A DNA stretch of 64,000 nt from Melastoma dodecandrum (taxonomy: Eukaryota; Streptophyta; Magnoliopsida; Myrtales; Melastomataceae). Positions within the stretch are counted from its first letter, which is position 1; each line of letters starts with the position of its first letter. Below, one piece after another: positions 11,001-21,245 of the stretch. A model generated the notes under the pieces. That model was not told where the DNA came from. It ran no database searches and worked only from the letters and a program-made list of their open reading frames with translations. Location of the stretch: the NCBI GenBank assembly GCA_029817715.1, contig JARUPY010000533.1:6096001-6160000 (forward strand). Direction: 5' to 3'. Made by a program: the position numbers and the translations under genes.

Positions 11001-11391
11001 GGCTCTGGAGTCGGGGCAAGTTTCCGATCTCAGCCGGGATCTCACCACCGATGGAGTTGTCCCCAAGGTCGATGGACCGGAGGAAGGAAAGGTTACCCAC
11101 GTAAGGGGACAACGAACCGGACAGGCTCAGCCCGTTAAGGTATAAAGAGACGACCCTCGGGTGGTTGTGGCCGCAGGTGACTCCGGTCCAGGAACAGAGA
11201 GGGTTGGAATCATTCCAGGAGGACAGAGCTCCTCCCCCATCAGCAAAGAGGGACTTGAGTTGTAATAAAGCGTGCTTGTCTGTGTCCTGATCAAGTGCCC
11301 CTGATGAACTGAACAAAAGGAACATCATCATAGATGGCACAAGTAGATTGATCGTTTCAAGGTAAATGGAGATCGACTCTATCAAACCCAT
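8059..11391 (-). CDS. LRR-XII receptor-like kinase A (EFR/XA21 type, non-RD)
   Basis: Coding exons on the minus strand are 11391-9231, 9133-8597 and 8492-8059. The introns are GT-AG and phase-consistent, giving about 1043 residues, a normal length for the family. Order: signal peptide (hydrophobic [15 protein letters not shown], residues ~17-31), LRRNT with a CSWTGVTC motif, about two dozen LRRs, transmembrane helix ~654-679, kinase ~721-1000. The kinase has VAVK, catalytic [11 protein letters not shown] and APE. The Cys before the catalytic Asp marks a non-RD kinase, typical of pattern-recognition receptors such as EFR, FLS2 and XA21. These act at the plasma membrane with SERK co-receptors; the ligand is unknown here. 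No lesion is seen, and the ~60-residue Ser/Glu-rich tail is a little long. The neighbour at 14501 is a divergent paralogue. Confidence 0.93.
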
Positions 11392-11450
11392 CTCTCCCTT
11401 TTGGTGTTTTCTTTTCTTGTTGGGAAGTGAAACTTTTGACGATGTTTTGG

Positions 11451-11459
11451 TATTTAAAT
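11451..11459 (-). promoter_or_regulatory. Possible TATA box of kinase A
   Basis: The minus strand reads ATTTAAATA about 60 bp upstream of the start codon in a moderately AT-rich stretch. Position fits a core promoter with a short leader, but the region has other AT runs. Confidence 0.35.
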
Positions 11460-13522
11460 GGTTGTCCCGGAAGCAACCGAATTCAGAAATAATAATTATT
11501 ATTATTATAATAATTAAATCTAATTTTAATTTTTAACCAGGGGCCACCGACTCCCGTGTTTTATACATTTTTCAATATTGTAATGGTTATTGGTACCACG
11601 TGTCTGTCTGTGCATCTGTTCTTAAGCATATCAACTACTTTTTTTTTTTTGTATATTTTCATCACTACTCGTACATGTATTTTCTATTTTCGAATATATC
11701 GGATCACTTCGTTCTTCCATGTGGTTCTTATTATGGGTAGTTTTGAGAATTCAAGAGAAGAAGGTCACCGCGGATGAAGAGTCCATTATGAAAGAATTTA
11801 TTGTCATTGAATTTGGTTAGACAATATATGGTTGGTACATCCTCCTTCTTGCGGTTAAGATAAGGACTTCGGACATGGCCAGCTACTGATCATCGCCTTG
11901 GTAAGCTATTGCCTCACCAACTATGTCGAATTTTTACTTTGACATGTAAGCCTAAAATTTCAGACAAGATCATTTTTGCCTTCTACAAAAGAATTCCAAC
12001 CACCAAATCCTGAGTTATTTTTTCTTCGAAACTCTTACTTTCCGACTTTGATACCTCTCCTCGGTGTCTCATCTAATTTCCATGAAACCGCTACCATTTT
12101 CTTCCCCTTAAAACAGGCTTTCTAATGCTGATACTTTCAAATTCGAGAGGTTAGATATATTAAAAATAAAAATATATAATATGTCATGCTTTCATTTATA
12201 AGTTTGAATTTTTAGGATAGTTGGCGTTGACTGCTGTGCTACAGAAGTCTGCCTATTAGACAAAATATTTAAACCCCCTCATATGAAAGTAGTTTATATA
12301 TGTAAAAATAATACACTAATATGTGTGAACATTACTTATGTGTTGATGAAGGATGTAACACCACACGATCTTGACGCGACAAACCCATTGGATTCACGTA
12401 AAGGAAACCGTTGCAAAAATGAACAGATTGAACAGAAAACTTACTTTCATTGATATTAAAAATGAATTACAATACAAACGCAAAAACATAAAAACGGAGA
12501 GGGAGATGAGAGTAAATGAAGGCAACTAAAATGTTTTGGTTTGGGTTTTTTTATTACGAAGAAACTTCAACTATTTATTTAATAGCCTAATCTTAACTAC
12601 TAATAAGTATCATTAATCGCTCAATAATCGTTGTTGCAACCTTATGCACATGCTTGAATTCCAAAGGGAATCGTCATAGCCATTACAAATGAACATATGC
12701 GCATTAATATGGTCTATGGAGCTTGCAACTAATTTTCATTCTTCAACTGATTTTTGTGGACTCAATCGATCGGTTTCTCTGGACACCGTGGATTGACTTT
12801 TGTTTTACTCATCGATTGTACTCCATTCGAATAAACAGACGTCCATAAATTAACGGGAGTCATGCGAGCGGGATTTTAGCCGCAACTGTTTTAATATTCA
12901 TATAATGTTAATGAACAATGCAATTCCTTATGTCAATCTTAATTGCACTTACGTAGCTTGACGTGACTTCTCTCCAAAATCTTCTGACCAGTTCATCCAT
13001 GGTTTTTTGTCCTTAATTCACGTATGCACTTGAAGTCATACATTTAAAAAAAAAGTAACATACTCATGGTTAATTTGTTTGTCCCACTCGTATCTAATTA
13101 TTGTATAGATATTTAGGTGAAGGCCGCATATGCTCTCCATTGCTTCCATCATGCCCGAGTTCACGATGTGACAAGAAATATTATATATTTAGTTCCAAAA
13201 TCCAATCCTCTGCCCCGAATTGCCTTGGGGGGGGTATTCACGTCACTGGCTTCATTTTTCTTTTACATAGCAAAATACATCACCACTCGCTATAAATTCG
13301 ATGTCATTGGGAGAATATACGTCAATGAGGATGGCTGTACAAACGTCCCGTTCATGTCCTCAAGAAAACATACATGCATCACTTTACAAGCTATCATCTT
13401 GTTTAAAGATAATATATCTAAATCCTATCAATTTCCTTTAGAAGAGCCACAGGTAAAAAAAAAAAAATTCAGAAACCAATTTCAGAAAAATAAAAAGAAA
13501 AAACCTAACTGAGTTGGCAATT

Positions 13523-13543
13523 GTTATGATATTTTATCATAAC
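13523..13543. repeat. Short perfect inverted repeat
   Basis: GTTATGATA and TATCATAAC form 9-bp arms around TTT. It may be chance in AT-rich DNA; no function is assigned. Confidence 0.6.
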
Positions 13544-14399
13544 ATCACAGAAAAAATCGTTATGGAACAACATCATCTTTGTTCTTTTTCCTTGGTCAGT
13601 GGTTAAGTTGTGATAACAAGTCCCTTGGCCCTTTCGGGAACTCGGGTGCCCGACCTCGTCACATTCTCGAATTCCATCAAGTTCGTCGAGTCCACCAGTC
13701 GCCCACGTTCCCATTCCATGCCCCTCGCCCCCGCCGAGGGAGTTGCATGTTTGTATCTCCCAGTTTTTGATGACTTCCTGTATCAAAGTTTAGTTAAAAG
13801 TATTACATCATATGACATCGTTACCACTGGAAAGTGGCCCGGAAACTTTTTCTCGATCTCATCGACTGCTCCACATCTTTGTTGATTTGGGCCGGGAATA
13901 TGCTGAGTGTACGAAAGCATTTTGCTTAATTCTCGATGAGTTGGTGAGGGGTGAAATCGACAACGATTGGAGAGGGGAAGAAAATCACCCAACCCCAGTT
14001 GGTGAATTCAATGTCATATCATTATAAAATAAGACCAATTCGTGATGAGACCAAAAACTTAACATTAATTCCACGTCCGAATTGACGTGATGACGAATGT
14101 GAGGTTGAAATAAATCCCCCCCCACCTCCCCACCCGCTAAGAAGAAGTGACTGGGTCATGAGAGTTGTTATGATAGCAACGTTGGTGAAATGAAAGGTCG
14201 TTTGGATTGGATTTTTGACCTTTTCAAGAGTTTTGGGCTCACTGAAAGCTTATGGACTTGTTCTATGACGACAATTGATGAATCTACTACGATATCTTTT
14301 TGTCAATGCATTCGTGTGGAAACGTGAAAGTTTTCGATCAGAGATAGGAGGGTGATTTAGCATGATCCTCACTCAGGATCATCAACACGTCCTTCGATC

Positions 14400-14407
14400 T
14401 ATATAAG
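14400..14407 (+). promoter_or_regulatory. TATA box of kinase B
   Basis: TATATAAG stands about 100 bp before the chosen start codon at 14501. Transcription would begin near 14430, which places the upstream ATG at 14414 outside the mRNA and supports the later start. Confidence 0.65.
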
Positions 14408-14500
14408 CGAGCAATGCCCATAATGCTGAACTTACACGGCATGATCAAACACAGAAGCAGACAACATCGTCAGTTCGCTGTCAGAAAAAAAGAAAGGGCG

Positions 14501-17500
14501 ATGAGGACGACGGATTCGATTTTCCTTAACCTTCATGCCATCAGTCTACTCTCAATGGCAACTGTCCTGATGTCTGGTTCATCAGTGGCACTTGACCAGG
14601 ACACAGACAAGCTTGCTTTATTACAACTCGAGTCCCTCTTCAATGATGAGGGAGGAGCTCTGTCCTCTTGGAACGATTCCAACCACTTCTGTTCCTGGAA
14701 CGGAGTCACCTGTGGCCTCAGGCACCGGAGGGTCATCTCCCTATACCTTCACAGCCTCGGGCTATCTGGATCGATATCTCCTTACGTGGGTAACCTCTCC
14801 TTCCTCCGCTCCATCGACCTCGGGGGTAACTCCCTTGGTGGGGAAATCCCAGCCGAGATTGGAGACTTGCCCCGACTTCAGAGCCTGAACCTCAGCAGTA
14901 ATAACCTGGAGGGTCAGATCCCTTCCAACATTAGCAGGTGTTCGGAACTCTGGCGTGTCGAGCTCGATCACAACCATCTCGTCGGCCCTCTTCCTGTGGA
15001 GATGGAGTCACTTTCGAAGCTTAAAATACTCCACCTTTCCACAAATAAGCTTACTGGGGAGATCCCTCCATCTTTCGGGAACCTCTCATTGCTCGAGGAG
15101 TTTGACCTTTTGGACAATGATATGCATGGTGAAGTTCCACTTTCGCTGAGCCAAACGAGGCTGAGAATCTTCTACATAAGCATTAACAACTTTGCTGGCG
15201 AGTTCCCTCCTGCCCTCTATAATCTGTCATCACTCAACAAGATCGGCCTCCACCAAAACAATTTCTATGGGAATTTGAGAACTGACATCGGCCTCTTACT
15301 CCCGAACCTCCAGCAGATTGTTCTGTCAAGCAATCAGTTTACTGGTCAGATCCCAGCTTCGTTCTCAAATTCCACAAGCTTGGAACAAATCGATATCTCC
15401 CTGAACAATTTCACTGGTACCCTTCCATCCAGCTTCGGCCTCCTTCAGAACTTGACCTGGCTGAACATACCGGGGAACTTTCTCGGTGGAAGTTCTTCCG
15501 ATGACGGGCTTGGCTTCATTGAACATCTTTCAAACTGCACAATGCTCCAGTGGCTGGATTTCAGCATCAACCAATACGAAGCAGAGCTTCCTCTGTCAAT
15601 AACCAACCTTACTACCCAACTGCAATGGCTGCAAATGTTCAGGAACTTCATTTATGGCCACATACCTGAAAGAATTGATCGACTCATAGGCTTACATAGG
15701 TTGACTTTGGAGGGTAACCTGTTATCTGGAACCATTCCGGCTACGATCGGAAAGCTTTCGAACTTATGGCGCTTGGATTTGGGTGACAACAAATTTACAG
15801 GGGACATACCACCTGTCATTGGTAACATCACCGGTCTCGGATATCTCTACTTGTACAACAACAGCTTAGAAGGGAGCATCCCTTCGAGCCTGGGCAACTG
15901 CAAGATCCTGCAAGAACTACGTCTCTGCCACAACAAACTCGGCGGCCAAATACCGATCAGCCTGCTTAGCAGCAGTTCTGTTTTGGTACTTCTCAATATT
16001 TCTCACAACACCTTCAGAGGTCCCTTGACATCTGACATTGGGAACTTGAAAAGACTCGTTCATCTCGATGTTTCATACAACAAGTTCACCGGCGAGATCC
16101 CAACAACTATTGGGAACTGCTTGGGCCTAGAAGAATTGTATATGCAAGGGAACTTATTCAACGGAAGCATTCCTTCGTTGAGTGGACTAAGAGGTCTCCA
16201 GTTCGTTGATCTCTCGAACAACAACTTGTCTGGAGCGATTCCACAGTACATCACGACTTTCGATGGGATGCAGTTCCTGAACCTGTCCTTCAACCATCTC
16301 AATGGTGAGGTCCCATCTGGTGGTATTTTTAGGAACTCCAGCGCTATCGATATCAGGAGGAATGGGAAGCTTTGCAGTATGTCTGGGAAGCTTCAACTGC
16401 CGCCATGTCCCAAAACGTCGAGAAACCGAATCTCTTACAAATACATCCTGATCGGAGTGATCCTGACATGTTTCATGGCAGCACTCTGTTGCCTGGGTAT
16501 TCTATTGTGGCTAAGAAAATCAAACAAGGAGAAGAGAAGCGTTGTCGGTGCCTCCTTCAGCCATTTCCTCCTCAAGGTCTCTTATAACGACCTCCTTGAT
16601 GCTACCAATGGATTCAGCTCACAGAACCTTCTCGGCTCGGGTACAATATTACCATATCGTTCTCATTGAGTCAATTTATTTTGCATCGATTCATAGATTG
16701 TTTCCCAATATGAATGGTTAATGCTTGTGGTTCAGGTGCTTTCGGTCGTGTCTATCGAGCAATCCTTGACACTGATGAAAAGCCAGTGGCAGTGAAGGTG
16801 TTAAACCTACAACAAAAAGGAGCTCTCAAAAGCTTTATTGCCGAGTGTGAAGCCCTTCAGAACATTCGTCACAGGAATCTGGTGAAGGTACTGACTGCCT
16901 GCTCGAGCATTGACCCTCAAGGGAATGAATTCAAGGCCTTGGTGTATGCTTTCATGGAGAATGGAAGCTTGGACTCGTGGCTGCATCCCCAAATTGACGA
17001 TGTTCGTCCGAGGAGGCATCTAGGCTTCCTACAGAGGCTGCACATTGCGATAAATGTGGCATCTGCTTTGGAGTATCTGCACCACATGTGCCAAACTTCT
17101 CTGGTTCACTGTGATCTGAAGCCTAGCAACGTCCTGCTTGACAACGAGATGACCGCACACTTGAGCGATTTTGGGTTGGCGAGGTTGTTGTACCAGTCTG
17201 GCGAGGATGTCATTTCGACCATGAGTAGCTCTTCCACCATCAGAGGGACAAATGGATACATGGCTCCTGGTACGTCCTCCGAATATCGAGCTGATTTCCG
17301 ACTTCTGCGAAAAAAATGTCGTTTAGTTTCTGATTTCTTGATCGCTCTTACTTCGGCAGAGTACGGACTGGGATATCATCCATCGACTGCCGGCGATGTT
17401 TACAGTTTTGGAATACTCCTACTGGAGATTTTCACAGGGAAAAGACCCACTGATGACATGTTTTACGGCAAGCTCGATCTTCGTAGCTATGTCAAACAGG

Positions 17501-17748
17501 CATGGCCAGAGAAAGTGACCAAGATTTCCGATCCATCAATGTTCCTTGGCAATGAGGAAGAGATGACTCAGCAGCTTGACGGGTTATTGGTAAAGGTTTT
17601 CCATATTGGAATTGTCTGTACTGCTGAACTTCCCCGAGACAGGAAGAACATGCTGGAGGTCACCGCTGAACTCAACAAAATGCAAGCTCAGATACCTTGC
17701 GGCAAAGACAGTGAGAAGATATCATGGGTGGCAGATGAATCCTGCTAA
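14501..17748 (+). CDS. LRR-XII receptor-like kinase B (EFR/XA21 type, non-RD)
   Basis: Coding exons are 14501-16640, 16736-17269 and 17360-17748, with GT-AG introns at the same places and phases as in kinase A. The product is about 1020 residues: signal peptide (LNLHAISLLSMATVLMSGSS), LRRNT, about two dozen LRRs, transmembrane segment ([16 protein letters not shown], ~650-672), kinase with [12 protein letters not shown] (non-RD), DFG and APE. The start at 14501 (MRTTDS) is chosen over in-frame upstream ATGs because only it gives an N-terminal signal peptide and it lies downstream of the TATA box. It is a close but clearly diverged paralogue of kinase A, transcribed away from it. The Ser/Glu tail of kinase A is absent. 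The ligand is unknown. Confidence 0.93.
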
Positions 17749-18700
17749 CACTGTGCAGGCAAGAAATTATCACAAAGCAGTGGAAATGAAGGAAGGATGT
17801 AAATGTGTATATAAAAGCTTTCTAAGAGAACTTTTGTCCACTTAGAGCCCGTTTGGTTTCCGGAATGGAATTCCGGATAAAATGGAATGGAAAGGGAGAA
17901 AACATACAGTGACTAGGAAGGGAATTGTTTAAAAAAAATAGTGTGTTGAGTTGAAGAATGAAGATGAGAAGGGGAGGGGAATGGAATGAGTAAGGAATGA
18001 GCATTACCTCCCCGGCTAATGCCCGGCTATATTACCGAAGCATGAAGTGATACTCCCCTGTCATTCTGTGTTCAATGTTTTACCTTTCCAGCCACCAGAT
18101 AAATGGATTTGTCGAGGAACGCACGAGGAGGTGACCTCTGTCAAGTGAGCGGCAAGATGAATGAATGCTCCGAATGTGTGGAAATTGTGCTGCGAAGAGA
18201 TCACGAAATCCGGGCCGGTAACTAGTGCACACCAACTCTGGTATGTAGTGGAAGAGAAAGAAGCGTAGACACGGAGCCATGAAAAGCTGTCGTCACCTGT
18301 ATCCATCCATCATTGACAAGGTGATCAACCTCAAACATTTTCAATCACCCAATCGGATAAAAGTGTTCGGTACATACTTACCCTGACACACCGGCTTAAA
18401 TATGGGTCTTTAGTAGCACCCATGTAAACGACTGGCGTGTGGGCTTTAAGGGCTTAATCCTTGTGAGCTCGAGAAAGTCTCTCGATGACTGCCTTGCGAC
18501 AAAAACCCCTTTGTGGCGGTAACGCCCTCTTGCAGCCAACCTTTCACCCTGATTCGGAGTCTATTCACCGAACCTGTCAGGGTTCCTAAGTAAAATTTCA
18601 CTCGTCGGTGGTGGGAGTAGAATTCATATACCGCCAGAAAATGGGCATGTCGAGGAACAGCAAGGTGGTGATATATGTGGGGAGCGGCAGGTGGATGATC
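17749..18700. other. Spacer between kinase B and the copia element
   Basis: It begins with the kinase B 3' region. Near 17846 a stretch starting GAGCCCGTTTGGTTTCCGG resembles the end of a common plant DNA-transposon relic, but no inverted partner end was found. A duplicated segment starts near 18100 and a second copy at 18640. 18380-18640 is unassigned. Confidence 0.45.
18100..18245. repeat. Duplicated unknown segment, copy 1
   Basis: Shared blocks (TGTCGAGGAAC, GAGCGGCA, ACAACTCTGGT-like end) recur in the same order at 18640-18700 and then at 30282-30370, on the far side of the copia insertion. The minus strand is open across copy 1 (18061-18306), but I recognise no domain. Confidence 0.6.
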
Positions 18701-19347
18701 TGTTGAGGTGTTTTGATGATAAGCAATGACCGCAAAGCAGAAGTCAACCCTCTACACGACAGAAGCTAATCCTGACAGGAACCTTCTGTAAGGAAATATT
18801 TTTGTAATTAATAATTAATTACGAAATTAAGTGGGAATATTCCTTTGGAATTATCCAATATGATCAGGTTAATTATCTGATCGAAATCATTGCCAAAGAA
18901 ATAAAATAGAATAATATATTTCCATTGGAGGAAATATAATCTTCTATTTATGGTAACATTCTACAAGGTTGTTTCAACCTTCTGTGAATCTATCCGATCA
19001 CCAAAATCCGTTACCTAGGATGTTTATCCACGTCATCTGTCTAGATACATTCACTTAAGTATCTTGAACAGAATGAATCGAATTAAATCATTAAGGAAGT
19101 TAATCTTTGATTATTTCCGTTTGTAGAAGGCTGTCGACAAACCAGAACCTTCTGTAATGCAATATTCGTGGAAACAATCATCAAATTATTATTAATTTGA
19201 TTTGATACGTTTACCTAAAGAATATATGCCTAGTGTGACGCATTTGTAAATTAAATATTGTATTATATTCTAACCTTTTACTTTCCTTGTTCTGCAGAAG
19301 GCTGATTCGTCAGATTACCTTCTACACTTAGCGTTTTTGTCTTTGTG

Positions 19348-19355
19348 TATAAATA
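19348..19355 (+). promoter_or_regulatory. LTR TATA box
   Basis: TATAAATA preceded by TTTGTG. The same box is in the 3' LTR (29026-29033) and inverted in the solo LTR (40243-40250), which marks the U3/R border near 19380. Confidence 0.75.
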
Positions 19356-19706
19356 GGACATTAGTTCATGCTTTCAGATATAGAATACCTAGACAGAACT
19401 GCCACGAATCTTCTTGTATTCTGAGAGCGTAAGTTTCGAGTTTTGTTAGTCACGCACGAGGGACGCTACCTGCAGAAGGCTGCATCGTTGGTGAAGTCTT
19501 CTGGGAGAGTGACTCGGGGGCCACGAGGGACTCGGTTGGAAGCTGCAGGAGACGTTGGTGGATAGCACGGCTGGGTGTCGTGTGCCAACGTGCGGTGGGC
19601 CGGAGAGAAGGGCAGATACCCCGGGAGCACAGAAGGTGAGGGACTAACCAGCTTCTGTAGTGTAACGTTCTGTGTGTGCAGGTACCTAGGACGGAGGTTG
19701 CCGTCT

Positions 19707-19918
19707 GCTTGCGTGGGGTTTGCCGCGTGCTTGCGCAGGGTCTGCTGCGTGCTTGCGTAGGGTATGCTACGTGCTTGTGTGGGGTACGCCACATAGTCGC
19801 TATCTCGAGGAGATCGTGCAGGTCGTGTGGAGCCGCCGGAGGGAAAATCCATCCTTGAACAGGGGTTGCTGTTCGCTTGCGTAGGGTCCGCTACGTGCTC
19901 GCGTGGGGTACGCCACGA
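19707..19918 (+). repeat. 22-bp GC-rich tandem repeats in the LTR
   Basis: Four head-to-tail 22-bp units occupy 19707-19794 (GCTTGCGTGGGGTTTGCC type) and two more occupy 19875-19918. CpG content is high compared with the AT-rich rest. The same cluster is in the 3' LTR near 29387-29598 and inverted in the solo LTR near 39670-39880. Confidence 0.85.
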
Positions 19919-19986
19919 AGTCGTTGTCCTTGAGAGGATTGCGCATTGGTTACTTTGTTAGTCACATCAACGTGTGCATTGAGTTA

Positions 19987-20300
19987 CTATAGTGCAGAAC
20001 CTTCGGGTCTGTACAACCTACTATAGTGCAGAACCTTCGGGTCTGTACAACCTACTGTAGTGCAGAACCTTCGGGTCTGTGAATCTACTTCAGTGCAGAA
20101 CCTTACGGTCTGTACTTATCAAGTCACTTCCTACATAGAACCTTCTGGTCTATAGTGGATTGACATTTACAACACAGAACCTTCTGGTCTGTGATCTTTC
20201 ACTCAGAGTTCTACGGTACAGAACCTTCTGGTCTGTGCTGTGTAACAAGTTCTACGGTACAGAACCTTCTGGTCTGTGCTCTGCCACTCAGACTTCTACA
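19987..20300 (+). repeat. 34-bp repeats built on CAGAACCTTCNGGTCTGT
   Basis: Starts at 19987 and 20021 show a 34-bp period, followed by more diverged units to about 20300. Each unit has a near-palindromic core. The solo LTR has an expanded version with the same 34-bp period at 39161-39300. Confidence 0.85.
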
Positions 20301-20603
20301 GTGAAGAACTTTCTGATCAGCTCTATTTGCTATCGATTGTGTAATCTGTATTGAGATAAAATTGAGTGGAAACCATCCAAGTTTCTGGGTGAAGAGTGGA
20401 GTAGGCGATTTGCCGAACCACTATAAAAGTCTTGCGTACTTCAAACAAATCGCAATCACAATCCAACGTTCTGTTTTACAGAAACCTATCTCTAAGGTTC
20501 TGTGGCACAGAAGCTTTCTTCCGCTGCGGGGTTAATCGAAAAGGAGTTAAATATCCTTAATTGGACTTTAACACTAATTCACCCCCCCTCTTAGTGTAAC
20601 AAT

Positions 20604-20615
20604 TGGTATCAGAGC
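20604..20615 (+). other. Primer binding site of the copia element
   Basis: TGGTATCAGAGC, complementary to initiator-Met tRNA, starts 2 bp after the 5' LTR. Confidence 0.95.
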
Positions 20616-21245
20616 GGGTTCCAACAGAAGCTTAACCGCTTGTTGTAGATCCACAGAAGCTCGTGCCAGCTACACACTCTACGCTGCAGAAGCCTCTGAC
20701 TCTGCGATTATCATCTAAACAGATCAAAATTTGTTTCTGTTTGGATTGCTCTGTTCGGTACTCTTGTTCTGACTATCTAGAACTTGATTATCAAAGGAAT
20801 CAGATTTACTTCCACAGAAGCTTTAAGTTCTGTGAAAAGTTATCCGTCTCTACTCTGTAGAAGCCTACGCTCTATCAGAATTATATTTCAACAGAAGCTT
20901 ACACTCTGTTAAAATACAAAAATTGATATAAGAGTTCTGGTCAAACAGAGGCTAATTGTCCTGCTGTGATCTTACAAAGACTCTACCACTTAAATACTCT
21001 TTTGCGATTTGCATCTTGGTTCTGTTCTGCAAAAGCCTATTGCTCTACAAGAATTTGACATCTGCTATCGAAAAAGACAATTCAGATTTGTCATATTGAC
21101 ATTCATTCTCTAATTACTAGAGACCTTACGGTCGGTTTGATAACTGTCTTCTACCCAACAGAAGCCTTCAGCTTGTTGAGGTTCTACGCAGTAATCGTCA
21201 ACGTTCTGTTCTATAGAAGTCTGATACTCTATACGAATTGAACTA

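Larger units (their letters stand above)
11392..14399. other. 3-kb spacer between the divergent kinases
   Basis: It holds both promoters. Visible are an ATT/AAT microsatellite near 11487-11515, T- and A-runs, and a perfect short inverted repeat at 13523-13543. Open frames of 60-130 codons (for example plus 13117-13512) have no recognisable content. No transposon ends were found by eye. Confidence 0.5.
18701..20601 (+). repeat. 5' LTR of the copia element
   Basis: 1901 bp, TGTTGAGG...GTAACA. It holds a TATA box, a 22-bp GC-rich repeat cluster and a 34-bp repeat cluster. It differs from the 3' LTR by a missing TTCT near 18731, a missing TA near 19380 and four substitutions near 19560-19820. 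Confidence 0.95.

Noticed and set aside
9296..11104. Plus-strand frames opposite kinase A (up to 176 codons)
   Set aside because: They are antisense shadows of LRR codons.
14414..14500. In-frame upstream ATGs of kinase B
   Set aside because: They lie at or before the expected transcription start set by the TATA box at 14400, and they would bury the signal peptide.
19987..20300. CRISPR-like repeats in the LTR
   Set aside because: The 34-bp units are contiguous LTR minisatellites in a plant retrotransposon, without unique spacers or cas genes.
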